From Paenibacillus harenae (GTDB taxonomy: Bacteria; Bacillota; Bacilli; Paenibacillales; Paenibacillaceae), in NCBI RefSeq assembly GCF_030812415.1, contig NZ_JAUSST010000001.1, positions 744,001 through 808,000 of the forward strand: a stretch of 64,000 nucleotides of DNA, written 5' to 3'. This document shows, piece after piece, positions 52,901 through 62,175 of this stretch. Within the stretch, counting starts at the first letter, position 1; each line of letters begins with the position of its first letter. The translations under genes were made by a program, and so were the position numbers. A model generated the notes under the pieces. It had not been told where the DNA came from, made no database searches, and saw only the letters and a list, made by a program, of their open reading frames with translations.

Positions 52901-52918
52901 ACCTGAGCAGCGGGGAGT
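52901..52918 (-). repeat. inverted copy of the tandem-repeat core
   Basis: ACCTGAGCAGCGGGGAGT is the reverse complement of ACTCCCCGCTGCTCAGGT, matching the core ACTCCCATCTGCTCAGGT of the upstream repeats at 16 of 18 positions. Together they bracket the transposase-derived gene. Otherwise 52725-52999 has no gene. Confidence 0.65.
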
Positions 52919-52999
52919 GATCACTAAAGGGATTTTTAGCAAGGTTAAATGAATACAAGCACCAAACGGATACAAATCTCCCTTTTGTCCTAATCGGCT

Positions 53000-54328
53000 T
53001 TAACTATTGACCTTTTGCTTTGCATAGCGATTCTCAGGTATTGGCAAGCCTAGGTTGCCGCGCAGCGTATCCGACTCGTATTCCGTACGGTAGATGCCGC
53101 GCTCCTGGAGAATCGGAACGACAAGCTCTACGAAGTCTTTCAACCCGCTCGGAATGGAGGAATGAATAATGAAGCCGTCTGCGGCTTCCTCCTCATGCCA
53201 TTGCTGAATGAGATCGGCAATCTTCTCCGGCGTGCCGATGAATTGCCCGCGAGGGGTAGCCGATTGCAACGCAACTTGGCGGAGCGTCAGATTATTCGCC
53301 TTGGCTGTCTGTTTAATCTTGTCAGTGCCGCTGCGGAAGCTGTTGCTGCCGAGATCGCCAAGCTCCGGGAACGGCCCGTCTAGCGGATATTGCGAGAAAT
53401 CGTGGTGATCAAAAAATCGGCCCAAGTAGTTCAACGCATTCTCGATCGATACAAGCCCGGCGAGCTCCTGATACTTGCGTTCCGCTTCTTCCACCGTACG
53501 ACCAATAATCGGTCCAATACCCGGGAAAATAACGATGTCGTCCGCTGATCGCCCCTCCGCCACCGTACGTTCCTTCACTTCCTTGTAGAACGCCTTCGCT
53601 TCCTCAATATTCTCATGCCCGGTGAATACGGCGTCCGCCGCTTTACCCGCCAGCCGCTTGCCGCTCTCCGATGAGCCTGCTTGGAAGATGACTGGATGGC
53701 CTTGCTTCGAACGCGCAATGTTAAGCGGTCCTTGCACCGAGAAATACTCGCCTTTATGATCAAGGCGGTGCATCTTCGACGGATCGAAGAATACGCCGGC
53801 TTCCTTATCTCTTACGAAAGCGTCGTCCTCCCATGAATCCCATAACCCGCGCGTTACTTCGAGAAATTCCTCTGCAATTTTATAACGTTCGTCATGTGTC
53901 GGATGCTCCTTCTTGCCGTAATTGTTCGCCGATCCCTCAAGCGGCGAGGTAACGACATTCCAGCCTGCGCGTCCCCCGCTGATATGGTCAAGCGAGCCGA
54001 ATTGTCTTGCCACCGTAAACGGCTCGGCATAAGAACTCGATAACGTGCCGACAAGTCCGATCTTGGACGTGATGGCAGCTAGTGCCGACAAGATCGTTAT
54101 GGGTTCGAAGCGGTTCAAGAAGTGAGGAATCGATTTTTCGTTAATATAAAGACCATCCGCAATGAATACGAGATCGAACTTGCCTGCTTCGGCCGTCTGT
54201 GCCTGTTGCTTGTAGAAGCCTAAGTTTACACTCGCATCGGCAGGTACTTCCGGATGTCTCCAAGCAGATATATTGCCTCCCACACCATGAATGATTGCAC
54301 CAAATTTAATCGATTTGCGCTTCGCCAT
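53000..54328 (-). CDS. cmoJ: NtaA/SnaA/DszA-type flavin monooxygenase, CmoJ (YtnJ)-like
   Basis: 442 residues, the same length as B. subtilis YtnJ/CmoJ. LLM TIM barrel with [75 protein letters not shown] and [20 protein letters not shown]. In Bacillus it oxidises N-acetyl-S-(2-succino)cysteine using reduced FMN, releasing N-acetylcysteine. It is the last gene of the minus-strand operon running from 60847. No flavin reductase gene is seen in the operon, so reduced flavin must come from elsewhere. Confidence 0.88.
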   Translation of the reverse strand: MAKRKSIKFGAIIHGVGGNISAWRHPEVPADASVNLGFYKQQAQTAEAGKFDLVFIADGLYINEKSIPHFLNRFEPITILSALAAITSKIGLVGTLSSSYAEPFTVARQFGSLDHISGGRAGWNVVTSPLEGSANNYGKKEHPTHDERYKIAEEFLEVTRGLWDSWEDDAFVRDKEAGVFFDPSKMHRLDHKGEYFSVQGPLNIARSKQGHPVIFQAGSSESGKRLAGKAADAVFTGHENIEEAKAFYKEVKERTVAEGRSADDIVIFPGIGPIIGRTVEEAERKYQELAGLVSIENALNYLGRFFDHHDFSQYPLDGPFPELGDLGSNSFRSGTDKIKQTAKANNLTLRQVALQSATPRGQFIGTPEKIADLIQQWHEEEAADGFIIHSSIPSGLKDFVELVVPILQERGIYRTEYESDTLRGNLGLPIPENRYAKQKVNS

Positions 54329-54376
54329 CTTTTATAACCTCCTATATCGTATTTGTTTATTACTTTTCATTCGATC

Positions 54377-54910
54377 TTAAGCTTGTAACAGAGCCGTCTC
54401 CTTCAGCTTCAGACGGTAGCTTTTCACTAACGTCTCTCCATTCATTAAATCTTTGTCGAACGCCCTTTCGAATCCTAGACGCTCATACAAACGAACGGCC
54501 GAATCCATCATATCGGACGTATGGAGATGAAGCGTCTCCGATCCCCATTCAAGCGCAAGTCTGGCACTGCTGCGAATAAGCTCCGTAGCCACGCCATGGC
54601 CGCGAGCTTTACGCGATACGGCTAGCAGCCGGATGATCGGAGATTGAATATCAAGCTCAGGATTGCCGTATGCAAGCTCCGACGAATCAAACAGGAACAC
54701 GCTGCCGACAACCGATCCATCCAGCTCTGCTACCAATCTCGCTTTTGTCGTATCGCTGTTGACGGCTGCTAATATATTCGACTTGTATTGCTCCCAATAC
54801 GCTGCGGGCAGCACCGACTCATACTGGCCGTAAGCGTCCAACAGCACCTCTTCGATCGATGATAGATCGCCTTGTTCCGAATGGCGTATGTTAATAGAGA
54901 GCTGACCCAT
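54377..54910 (-). CDS. snaA: GNAT N-acetyltransferase, SnaA (YtmI)-like
   Basis: 177 residues (YtmI is about 178). Single GNAT domain: INIRHSEQGDLSSIEEVLLD at the start, acetyl-CoA loop LLAVSRKARGHGVATELIRS (R/Q-x-x-G-x-G/A) and LHTSDMMDSAVRLYERLGFE. Role in Bacillus: N-acetylation of S-(2-succino)cysteine and related S-modified cysteines as the first cytosolic step. Follows the DinB-family gene by 6 bases. Confidence 0.85.
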   Translation of the reverse strand: MGQLSINIRHSEQGDLSSIEEVLLDAYGQYESVLPAAYWEQYKSNILAAVNSDTTKARLVAELDGSVVGSVFLFDSSELAYGNPELDIQSPIIRLLAVSRKARGHGVATELIRSSARLALEWGSETLHLHTSDMMDSAVRLYERLGFERAFDKDLMNGETLVKSYRLKLKETALLQA

Positions 54911-54916
54911 TCCCTG

Positions 54917-55414
54917 TCACCTGCCTTCTTGTATAATGTTCCTCGCAGCAGATTCTGCCGCCTTAATTCTACGAATTTGTCCCAAATGCCCATTAACATG
55001 GGCAACGAATGCCGTAATAATGGCCGAAAGCGATACGCTTTCGCCTTTGAAATTAATCGCGGTCCGCACCCATTCCGACTCTGGAAGCCGCTTGAACAAT
55101 AAGCTGTTGTAATAAACGAAGGCGCGAGCTGCCGCAAGAATATCCTGCGCGTCTCCTTCATTTCCTAGTTGGCCACTCACCCAAGCGTCTTGATTGAAGG
55201 CAGGCAATCTTGTTTCCGAGCCTGAGAGCAGCTCGCGAATACGGAAAGAGACTACGATGCTATGATCCGCAAGATGCGTAAGTACCTCCGTCACGCTCCA
55301 AGATCCCGGGGCCGCTTTCCACCGAAGCTGTTCCTCTGTCAGTTCTTTCATTTCTTGCTCGATTTCGTCATATGCGTTCAAATAAGCTTTTACTTTTTCG
55401 GTTATCTGGCTCAT
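54917..55414 (-). CDS. DinB/YfiT-superfamily protein within the S-modified cysteine operon
   Basis: 165 residues, a four-helix DinB-type bundle: AAPGSWSVTEVLTHLADHSI (first metal His), and AFVAHVNGHLGQIRRIKAAE near the C-terminus (paired His), which together form the usual three-His metal site. DinB-superfamily proteins include bacillithiol and mycothiol S-transferases. Inside an operon for S-modified cysteines it could be a thiol-dependent transferase or hydrolase acting on the same compounds. The Bacillus ytmI operon as I know it has no such gene. ATG at 55414 follows GGGGGAG. Confidence 0.8.
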   Translation of the reverse strand: MSQITEKVKAYLNAYDEIEQEMKELTEEQLRWKAAPGSWSVTEVLTHLADHSIVVSFRIRELLSGSETRLPAFNQDAWVSGQLGNEGDAQDILAAARAFVYYNSLLFKRLPESEWVRTAINFKGESVSLSAIITAFVAHVNGHLGQIRRIKAAESAARNIIQEGR

Positions 55415-55454
55415 GCAAGCTCCCCCTCATCTTTATGAAACGATCCTATTTGGC

Positions 55455-55544
55455 TTAACGCTTTAAGAAACGGCCGATCTCGAGCATGCTTAGGTCGTAT
55501 CCGTTCTCTTTGCCTTCGATTTGACCGGCTAATACTTCGCCCAT
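55455..55544 (-). pseudogene. 29-codon frame, possibly the tail of a lost gene
   Basis: The 142-base gap between the M20 gene and the DinB gene holds MGEVLAGQIEGKENGYDLSM and then LEIGRFLKR, a stop preceding its ATG. AAGGAGG lies 20 bases upstream, after the M20 gene. It reads like a protein C-terminus rather than a complete gene. A glutaredoxin-like CmoI or another operon member could have stood here in an ancestor; that is a guess. Confidence 0.3.
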
Positions 55545-55556
55545 CTAGATAAACGA

Positions 55557-56726
55557 TCATCCTCCTTGACAAGCCTCCGCCGACAGCTTGCGCAGCGCTT
55601 GATCCGCAAGCTCCGCGAAGAAGGCAGCCGCTACCGGCAACGCGTCTTCATCCAAATCGAACGCCGGATGATGCCATTCTTGCGGACCGGATGTTCCGAG
55701 GAAGACGAATAGTCCATCTGTCTCCTTCAAGTAGAAGGCGAAGTCTTCGCCCGCCGGGGAAGGCGTCGGGGCTACGACCCGATATCCAAGCTTCTCGGCT
55801 GCATGTAGCGCCGTGTCCGCCCATGACTGATCATTGCGTACGGCAGGCGGGCCTTCGATCCATTTCACCGACGCTTTCGTGGCAAAGGCTGCCGCAACGC
55901 CTTGCACGACCTGCTCAAACCGCTCACGCACTACGCTGCGCACTTCATCGCTGAACGTCCTCAGCGTGCCGTCGAACACCGCTTTGTCCGGGATGATGTT
56001 CCACGCCGTTCCGGCGTTCAGCCTCGTCACGCTGACGACCGCGCTATCCAGCGCGCTCACGTTGCGGCTGACGATCGATTGCAGCGCTGTAATCATATGC
56101 GCTGCCGTTACGATAGGGTCAAGCCCCGCTTCCGGTACGGCGGCATGACTGCCGCGACCTTCAACCTCTACAACAAAGCCGTCCGCCGCCGCCATGAGCG
56201 GACCGCCCTTGATGCCGATCGTGCCGACCGGCAAATCCGGCTTATTGTGCAAGCCGAAGACTGCATCGACACCGGCCAGTGCACCGTTTCTGATCAATTG
56301 CCGCGCGCCCTTCGCTTTCTCCTCCGCCGGCTGAAACAAGAATCGAACCGTTCCCTCAAGCTCCGCTTCCCGCTCCTTTAATAAGAAAGCCGTTCCGAGA
56401 ATGGCCGCCGCATGAAAGTCATGCCCGCAAGCATGCATTTTGCCGGGTGCTTTGGACGCGAACGGCAGCCCCGTCTCCTCCTGTATCGGCAGGGCGTCAA
56501 TGTCGGCTCTGACGGCAACGATCGGCCCGCCGCGCAGGCCACCAACTTCGGCAATAACGCCCGTCATCAGGCCGTAATCGACGATACGTATGCCCGCTTC
56601 GTTCAGCCAGCTCTTGATTGCGCCCGTCGTTTCAAACTCTTCATGCGACAGCTCGGGATTCTCGTGAATTTGTCTGCGGATTGCGATTAGCCGGTCCTGC
56701 AGCGCTTCGGCGGCTTGACGGCTCAT
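55557..56726 (-). CDS. sndA: M20-family amidohydrolase, SndA (YtnL)-like N-acyl-cysteine deacetylase
   Basis: 389 residues with M20 metal-ligand segments: GKMHACGHDFHAAAILGTAF (first His/Asp region), FQPAEEKAKGARQLIRNGAL (catalytic Glu), FGLHNKPDLPVGTIG and PSPAGEDFAFYLKETDGLFV. It removes acetyl (or another acyl) from N-acetylcysteine-type intermediates to yield cysteine. ATG overlaps the previous stop by 4 bases (ATGA), so translation is coupled to the flavin monooxygenase gene upstream. Confidence 0.88.
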   Translation of the reverse strand: MSRQAAEALQDRLIAIRRQIHENPELSHEEFETTGAIKSWLNEAGIRIVDYGLMTGVIAEVGGLRGGPIVAVRADIDALPIQEETGLPFASKAPGKMHACGHDFHAAAILGTAFLLKEREAELEGTVRFLFQPAEEKAKGARQLIRNGALAGVDAVFGLHNKPDLPVGTIGIKGGPLMAAADGFVVEVEGRGSHAAVPEAGLDPIVTAAHMITALQSIVSRNVSALDSAVVSVTRLNAGTAWNIIPDKAVFDGTLRTFSDEVRSVVRERFEQVVQGVAAAFATKASVKWIEGPPAVRNDQSWADTALHAAEKLGYRVVAPTPSPAGEDFAFYLKETDGLFVFLGTSGPQEWHHPAFDLDEDALPVAAAFFAELADQALRKLSAEACQGG

Positions 56727-57733
56727 ACAAGTTCCCCTTGGAACGCTTCTTTAAGAAGCTCGAAGGAACGAACCCGCTTTGCGAAGTCAGGAATAATCGT
56801 CGTAAAAATAAATTCGTCTACCCCGTATTGCTCCTTGATCTCAAGCAGACGCTTGCGGATCGTCTCCTTCGTCCCTCTCGTAATGTCGGCTTCCCGTTCT
56901 TCAACCGTAAAGCTCTCGCCCGCTTGCCTAGCGAATTCTTCGGCTTGCGCCAGCGAACCGACATTCACGGTTTTGCCGCTGGCAAGCGTCACTCTCACGC
57001 TCTTCATCTGACCTGCGATCTCATTCGCTTCTTCATCGGTATCCGACGCAATAACGGAAAGCGCCAGGATGGCCTTCGGCTTCCTGCCATGCTTCGCGTT
57101 GAAGGTGCTGCGGTAAAGATCCAGCGCCTTGATCGCCGTTTCCGGATCGTTGTTGATGAACAACGCGAATGCGTAAGGATATCCTCGTTCCGCAGCCAGC
57201 TTCGCGCTCGATATGCTCGTTCCGAGCAAGTAGACTTCGGCAGGCTGCAAAGGCATCGGACTTGCTTCGAGACCGGCGAGCGGGTGATCCTCGCCTGTCT
57301 TGCCGTGAAGGAACTGCTCCAGCTCGGTCAGCTTTTCCTCCAGAGTCGCAGTCTCGGCAATCCCTTTCTGCAGCGCCTTCGTCGAGCGGGGGAGACCGCC
57401 CGGAGCGCGGCCGATGCCCAGCTCCACCCTGCCCGGGGCCAGCGAGGCAAGTACGTTGAAGTTTTCCGCCACCTTATAAGGGCTGTAGTGCTGCAGCATG
57501 ACGCCGCCAGAGCCGATCCGAATCGAGCTCGTATTCGCGAGCAAGTATGCAATCAGCACTTCAGGGGAAGAGCCTGCCGTTACCGGAGAATCATGATGTT
57601 CCGCCACCCAGAATCTCTCGTAGCCGAGCGCTTCGGCCTGCTGCGCCAGCTTCACGGTATTGCCGAGCGCCTCCGCTGCAGTCTGCCCCGGAAAAACGAT
57701 GCTTTGATCTAAAATGCCAAATGTTAATGTCAT
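56723..57733 (-). CDS. cmoO: LLM-class flavin monooxygenase, CmoO (YtmO)-like (MsnO8 type)
   Basis: 336 residues (YtmO about 334). MsnO8-type luciferase fold: LTFGILDQSIVFPGQTAAEA, YERFWVAEHHDSPVTAGSSP, SIRIGSGGVMLQHYSPYKVA, GRVELGIGRAPGGLPRSTKA and VYLLGTSISSAKLAAERGYP. In Bacillus it is part of the S-(2-succino)cysteine operon; its exact step is less clear than CmoJ. Lies between the ATPase gene (23-base gap) and the M20 gene (4-base overlap). Confidence 0.87.
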   Translation of the reverse strand: MTLTFGILDQSIVFPGQTAAEALGNTVKLAQQAEALGYERFWVAEHHDSPVTAGSSPEVLIAYLLANTSSIRIGSGGVMLQHYSPYKVAENFNVLASLAPGRVELGIGRAPGGLPRSTKALQKGIAETATLEEKLTELEQFLHGKTGEDHPLAGLEASPMPLQPAEVYLLGTSISSAKLAAERGYPYAFALFINNDPETAIKALDLYRSTFNAKHGRKPKAILALSVIASDTDEEANEIAGQMKSVRVTLASGKTVNVGSLAQAEEFARQAGESFTVEEREADITRGTKETIRKRLLEIKEQYGVDEFIFTTIIPDFAKRVRSFELLKEAFQGELV

Positions 57734-57755
57734 CCTGGTTTCTCTCCTCTGTTCG

Positions 57756-58508
57756 TTAGATGGAATAGGCCGCCTCCGGCGTAATTCGCTTCAAGAACTG
57801 CTTCGTCCGCTCCTCCTTCGGGGACGTGAACAGCTCATTCGGCTTGCCCTGCTCGACGATGACGCCCTCGTCCATGAAGACGACATGGCTCGCAACGTCT
57901 TGAGCGAAGCCCATCTCATGCGTCACGATAATCATCGTGATGCCTTCCTTCGCTATCTTGCGAATGACGGCCAATACTTCGCCGACAAGCTCCGGATCGA
58001 GCGCCGATGTCGGCTCATCGAACAGAATGACTTCGGGATTGAGAGCCAGCGCTCTTGCAATGCCGACGCGCTGCTGCTGCCCGCCGGACAGCTCGCTCGG
58101 ATACGAATCCAGCTTGTTCCCAAGCCCGACCTTCTCCAGCAGCTCGATGCTGCGTATCCGAGCTTCGTCCTTCGATATTTTTTTGACCACGAACAGCCCT
58201 TCCATAACGTTCTCAAGGGCCGTCTTATGCTTGAATAAGTTGTATTGTTGAAACACCATCGCCGTCTTCTGGCGCAGCGTATGGATCGCTTTCTTATCCG
58301 GACGCCTGCATTGCACCGAGAAGTCATCGATCACGATCCGGCCTTCATTCGGCTTCTCCAAATAATTAATGCAGCGCAAAAGCGTCGTCTTGCCCGAGCC
58401 GCTAGGGCCCAGTATGGCGACAACCTCGCCTTTCTCGACCGTCAGGTCAATGCCCTTCAGCACTTCGTTCCGTCCAAAGCTCTTGCGAATTTGCGTTAGC
58501 TTAATCAT
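57756..58508 (-). CDS. tcyN: amino-acid ABC transporter ATPase, TcyN-like
   Basis: 250 residues: Walker [16 protein letters not shown] (about 32-46), Q-loop [16 protein letters not shown], signature [16 protein letters not shown] and Walker [16 protein letters not shown]. Polar amino-acid ATPase subgroup (GlnQ/TcyN). Powers uptake of cystine or S-modified cysteine through the two adjacent permeases. Overlaps the TcyM-like permease stop by 4 bases. Confidence 0.9.
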   Translation of the reverse strand: MIKLTQIRKSFGRNEVLKGIDLTVEKGEVVAILGPSGSGKTTLLRCINYLEKPNEGRIVIDDFSVQCRRPDKKAIHTLRQKTAMVFQQYNLFKHKTALENVMEGLFVVKKISKDEARIRSIELLEKVGLGNKLDSYPSELSGGQQQRVGIARALALNPEVILFDEPTSALDPELVGEVLAVIRKIAKEGITMIIVTHEMGFAQDVASHVVFMDEGVIVEQGKPNELFTSPKEERTKQFLKRITPEAAYSI

Positions 58509-59215
58509 GAGACACCGCCTCGGTTGTATAAATTGAATCGTCTCTCTGCCAATGCGGTCAGCCGCTCAATCAGGAACGTTAATCCCCAGAATAGGAGCGC
58601 CGCCGCGAGGTATGCTTCGAAAAACTTCCAGTTCGTCGTTGCGACGATTTGCGCTTTGGCGTTAATCTCGACGACCGACACCGTGAAAGCCAGCGTAGAG
58701 CCGTGAAGCATACCGATCACCATATTGGATAGGTTAGGCAAGCTCGCCGCGAAGGCTTGCGGCAAGATGATCCGGCGCATCGCCTGGAATGTCGTCATGC
58801 CTATCGAATAGGCGGCTTCGATCTGGCCCCGGTTAACGGCTAGAAGACCCGAACGAACAACTTCGGACATATAAGCCCCCGCCGTAATGGAAAAGGAAAT
58901 GTACGCGAAGCCGATCATCGGAATCGACACCGAACGGAAAGACAGGCCCAGTGAATCGGTTGCCCCGTCAATAAGCATGGGAAGACCGAAATAAATAATG
59001 AAGAGATGCGTCAGCATCGGCGTGCCGCGAATAACGGTTACATAGGCCGAGGCAATCGGATAAAGCACGGGAACTTTGTATAGCCGAATAACGGCGACGG
59101 CCGTCCCGATGATTAAGCCGCAAAATACGGAAACCGCCGTAATCGCAAGCGCAGTCGGCACCGCAGGGAGCAAGGCAATAAACGCCGTCCATATGAATCC
59201 GAAATCAAGCTTCAT
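58505..59215 (-). CDS. tcyM: amino-acid ABC transporter permease, TcyM-like
   Basis: 236 residues starting [20 protein letters not shown], with five or so helices and the HisMQ-type EAA loop [20 protein letters not shown] followed by [23 protein letters not shown] at 59215 has GAGGAGG 8 bases upstream and overlaps the preceding permease stop by 11 bases; the long open frame upstream of it is a shadow of that gene. Confidence 0.9.
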   Translation of the reverse strand: MKLDFGFIWTAFIALLPAVPTALAITAVSVFCGLIIGTAVAVIRLYKVPVLYPIASAYVTVIRGTPMLTHLFIIYFGLPMLIDGATDSLGLSFRSVSIPMIGFAYISFSITAGAYMSEVVRSGLLAVNRGQIEAAYSIGMTTFQAMRRIILPQAFAASLPNLSNMVIGMLHGSTLAFTVSVVEINAKAQIVATTNWKFFEAYLAAALLFWGLTFLIERLTALAERRFNLYNRGGVS

Positions 59216-59993
59216 TTTCTTGGCCTCCTCTGCCGAAGCCTGGCGAAAGGGCGAAGCGGCGCTGTTTCCATTTCCTGTAGCGGGATGGCTTTTCGTCCGA
59301 AACGATCTGCCGCTCATGACGCAGCAGCTTCCGTTCCACGAGATGGAACAGCTTCTCAAGCCCATAGCTAATAACGAAATAAATGATAGCGAGCGAAATG
59401 TAGGTCTCGACAAAATGTCTGGACATGACCGCCAGCGTCTGCGACTTGCCGGTAAGCTCCATAATGCCAAGCGAAAATGCGAGCGACGTATCCTTCAGAT
59501 TGGCGATAACGAGATTCGAGAACACGGGCAATGAAATCGCGGTCGCCTGAGGCAATACGATTCTAGTGAACGCCTGGAAGCCCGTCATGCCGACGGCATA
59601 TGCCGCCTCCACCTGTCCGCGATCGACGGCGCCGACCGCCGCTCTTATCATCTCCGACAAGTACGCACCGCTATGAAGCGCATAGGTTAAAATAACGAAG
59701 TAGAGGGCAGGCACTTTGGACACATCGACATAAACCAGCTTCAATATTTCCGGCAGGCCGTAATAGAATAGGAACAGCTGGATAAGAATCGGCGTTCCGC
59801 GGAAAAACGATAGATAAACCTGGGACAGCCGTCTTAATACCGGTATTTTGTATAGCTGTGGAAGGGCTACAACGAGCCCGATTCCTAAGCCGATGACGAT
59901 GGAGCACGCGACGATGAGCAGAGTCATCTGCAAAGTCGGCACCAGCTTCACCAAGTAATCAAGCAAGTAATGAAAGTCGAACGGCTCTCCCAC
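59205..59993 (-). CDS. tcyL: amino-acid ABC transporter permease, TcyL-like
   Basis: 262 residues, HisMQ-type: FHYLLDYLVKLVPTLQMTLL, RGTPILIQLFLFYYGLPE, and the EAA loop QVEAAYAVGMTGFQAFTRIV. GTG at 59993 follows AAGGAGG by about 8 bases. The C-terminal about 25 basic residues ([20 protein letters not shown]) exceed the Bacillus protein. Pairs with the TcyM-like permease. Confidence 0.9.
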   Translation of the reverse strand: MGEPFDFHYLLDYLVKLVPTLQMTLLIVACSIVIGLGIGLVVALPQLYKIPVLRRLSQVYLSFFRGTPILIQLFLFYYGLPEILKLVYVDVSKVPALYFVILTYALHSGAYLSEMIRAAVGAVDRGQVEAAYAVGMTGFQAFTRIVLPQATAISLPVFSNLVIANLKDTSLAFSLGIMELTGKSQTLAVMSRHFVETYISLAIIYFVISYGLEKLFHLVERKLLRHERQIVSDEKPSRYRKWKQRRFALSPGFGRGGQENEA

Positions 59994-60025
59994 GGTGTCC
60001 CCCTCCTTCCTTCGCCTTTACTGGA

Positions 60026-60847
60026 CTATTCCTCGGATGTAAAGTCATTGCCCAGCCACTCCGAGCTTAAGCTGGCAATCGTTCCGTCAGCCTTCAACTC
60101 CCTAATCGCTTCGTCGACGCGATCGGCAAGCTTCTGCTGGTCGGGATCGTTCTTGCGGAACATGAACAAAATATCCGCTTCGCTAAGCGCTGGCCCCGTC
60201 AGCTTCAACTCCTTCTTCGTATCGACGAGCGACAAGGTGAAGTCGGCTGCCAAAAAAGCGTCCACTCTTCCGGAAGTGACTTGCTGCACGGAATCGTTCG
60301 CGCCGCCGTTCTGGTACACGATTTCAATCGCGTTGTCGTTCTCTTTATTGTAATTTTCGAGTATCGTCGATTGCGCGCTCGTTGCCGTCGTCAATACTTT
60401 TTTGCCTTTCAGGTCGTCAAGCGACTGCACGGAATTGTTGTCTTTCGCTACGACGATTTTGTTTCTCCAGTGCGCGTACGGCTCTTTGTTGAACAGGTAC
60501 TTCTCTTCGCGCTCCGGATTTTTCTCCATTTCATGGGCAACGAGGTCGATCTTCTTCGTTTCCAGGCTTAACAACAAGTTAGTAAATTCCAGCGTTTGAA
60601 TATCGAACTCATAATCGTCCAGTCGTTTATCAATCTCGCGGATCAGCTCCACGTCGAAGCCCGTCAGCTTGCCGTTCTCGTCGATAAAGCATACTTGAGG
60701 GAACTGCGTGCCTGTTCCGACAACGATCTTCGTCACTTTGCCTGCTTGTGCGCTAGCCGGCTCCGCGTTGTTATTCTTGCTTCCGCCGCAGCCTGCAAGC
60801 ATAAGTACGAGAATGGCTGATGCAGCAAAAAGTAATGGTTTCTTCAT
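60026..60847 (-). CDS. amino-acid-binding lipoprotein, TcyJ/TcyK-like
   Basis: 273 residues. Type II signal peptide (MKKPLLFAASAILVLMLAGC) and an SBP_bac_3 fold: KIVVGTGTQFPQVCFIDENG, GFDVELIREIDKRLDDYEFD and LKGKKVLTTATSAQSTILEN. Binds cystine or a modified cysteine. Only one binding protein is present, where B. subtilis has two (TcyJ, TcyK). First gene of the operon; promoter region at 60848-60960. Confidence 0.9.
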   Translation of the reverse strand: MKKPLLFAASAILVLMLAGCGGSKNNNAEPASAQAGKVTKIVVGTGTQFPQVCFIDENGKLTGFDVELIREIDKRLDDYEFDIQTLEFTNLLLSLETKKIDLVAHEMEKNPEREEKYLFNKEPYAHWRNKIVVAKDNNSVQSLDDLKGKKVLTTATSAQSTILENYNKENDNAIEIVYQNGGANDSVQQVTSGRVDAFLAADFTLSLVDTKKELKLTGPALSEADILFMFRKNDPDQQKLADRVDEAIRELKADGTIASLSSEWLGNDFTSEE

Positions 60848-60960
60848 GTTCTACTCCCCCAATTAACGGTTTGATTATTATTCACATAATTCCTACTGGA
60901 TAAGTAAGGATTAGTGTTGCATTCACTTTATCACCTGCGCTTACGGGACGTCAATGCTAT
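60848..60960 (-). promoter_or_regulatory. promoter region of the S-modified cysteine operon
   Basis: On the minus strand TTGACG, 18 bases, TAAAGT forms a fair sigma-A promoter; downstream TTATCCAGTAGGAATTATG is a partial dyad of the kind seen at cysteine-responsive promoters in Firmicutes (YtlI or CymR sites are the candidates). I cannot decide which from sequence alone. Confidence 0.4.
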
Positions 60961-61020
60961 CGCTAATAGAGAAATTCTATATGTCGATTCAACAATTCAA
61001 TCTTTGCGGGCTGAAATGCA

Positions 61021-61056
61021 AAACGTCCGCAAACCCAGTCGGATCAACGGACGTTT
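61021..61056. terminator. terminator after LysR gene
   Basis: AAACGTCCG pairs with CGGACGTTT around an 18-base loop, 6 bases after the LysR stop on the minus strand. It separates the regulator from the operon. Confidence 0.65.
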
Positions 61057-61061
61057 CGTAT

Positions 61062-61967
61062 TTAGACGGTAAGCGGGAGGCGAGGATTTGCCTCGAATAA
61101 GCTTTTTCCCATAGTCATGATTTCTCGTATAAATTCAGCGTGCTCGCCATGCTGCGCGATCAGATTCGTCTGAAGGAAAATGCCGTCGGTCTCCGGCACG
61201 CAGATCGAATGAAGCTTCCCCTCGCGAATTTCCTGCTGCGCGCACAGTCCTGGCAGAAAGGCGATTCCTGCCTTTTTGATGACCAGCTTTTTAGCCATCT
61301 CGGAGTTATCGGTATGAATCTGTATATTGGGTGACTGCTCCAAATGCTCGAAAATACGATGGATACGCAGCCAATCGAGGGACCCGCATTCGAAAAACAC
61401 AAGCGGCTGCTCGGCAATTTCTTCAACCGTCGGATGTTGATTATGGAGGAATGGATGCCCTTCGTATGCGTATAGCCGGATTGGATCTTCGTAAAACTTC
61501 GTCGACTGCAGGTTCGGATGAGAGACGTTGCGAACGAAGCCGATATCCACCTCCCTGCTTATCACCTTACTTACGATTTCGTCGGTTGCGGCAGTAACGA
61601 ACTTATAGTGAGTTTCGGGAAACCTTTCCTTTAGCTTGGGCAGCAGCTCTGGAATGATGTAGTTCGATACCGACACCGTACAACCGATCCGCAGCTCGCT
61701 GAGGAGCGACTTCCTCTGATTAATATGAAGCTTGCCCTTCTGGTAGATCGTGAGAAGCTGTTGCGCATAGGGCAGGAAACGTTTGCCGTCCTCCGTTACT
61801 TGGACCTGTTTCCCTTGGCGGTCGAACAGGCGGCAATCGAGCTCCTGCTCCAGCGACTTGATCCGAGCCGTAACGGACGGTTGCGATAAATATAGCGCTT
61901 CGGCCGCTTTGTTGAAGCTCCCGCTGTGAATGACGTATACAAACGCTTCAATATTCTCGATATTCAC
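61062..61967 (-). CDS. ytlI: LysR-family regulator, YtlI-like, of the S-modified cysteine operon
   Basis: 301 residues. LysR helix-turn-helix (MNIENIEAFVYVIHSGSFNK, then AAEALYLSQPSVTARIKSLE) and effector domain (LRIGCTVSVSNYIIPELLPK; VDIGFVRNVSHPNLQSTKFY). GTG at 61967 is 7 bases after GGGAGG; the longer frame upstream is not used. By analogy with B. subtilis YtlI it activates the operon directly downstream (60847-53000). A TTGACA promoter with TTACAT lies near 62040-62070. Confidence 0.85.
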   Translation of the reverse strand: MNIENIEAFVYVIHSGSFNKAAEALYLSQPSVTARIKSLEQELDCRLFDRQGKQVQVTEDGKRFLPYAQQLLTIYQKGKLHINQRKSLLSELRIGCTVSVSNYIIPELLPKLKERFPETHYKFVTAATDEIVSKVISREVDIGFVRNVSHPNLQSTKFYEDPIRLYAYEGHPFLHNQHPTVEEIAEQPLVFFECGSLDWLRIHRIFEHLEQSPNIQIHTDNSEMAKKLVIKKAGIAFLPGLCAQQEIREGKLHSICVPETDGIFLQTNLIAQHGEHAEFIREIMTMGKSLFEANPRLPLTV

Positions 61968-62175
61968 GTTCGAGCCTCCCATGCCGTCACCGTTTTTGTC
62001 CCCGCTCAATACCAACTAATTAACTGTGTTTTGTATGATTTAATGTAACAAACATCCTTATATCTGTCAATTGTTCCGGTCGCGGGAACGGTTTTGTCAT
62101 ATGTGCATACAGTATACGGTAGGTCAAACGCCTATCTATAACGTGCATGCTCGCATTCGAAAGGCAGGGAATCAA

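Noticed and set aside
56618..57712. 364-codon plus-strand frame opposite the sulfur operon
   Set aside because: Arg- and Leu-rich antisense shadow of the CmoO-like and SndA-like genes.
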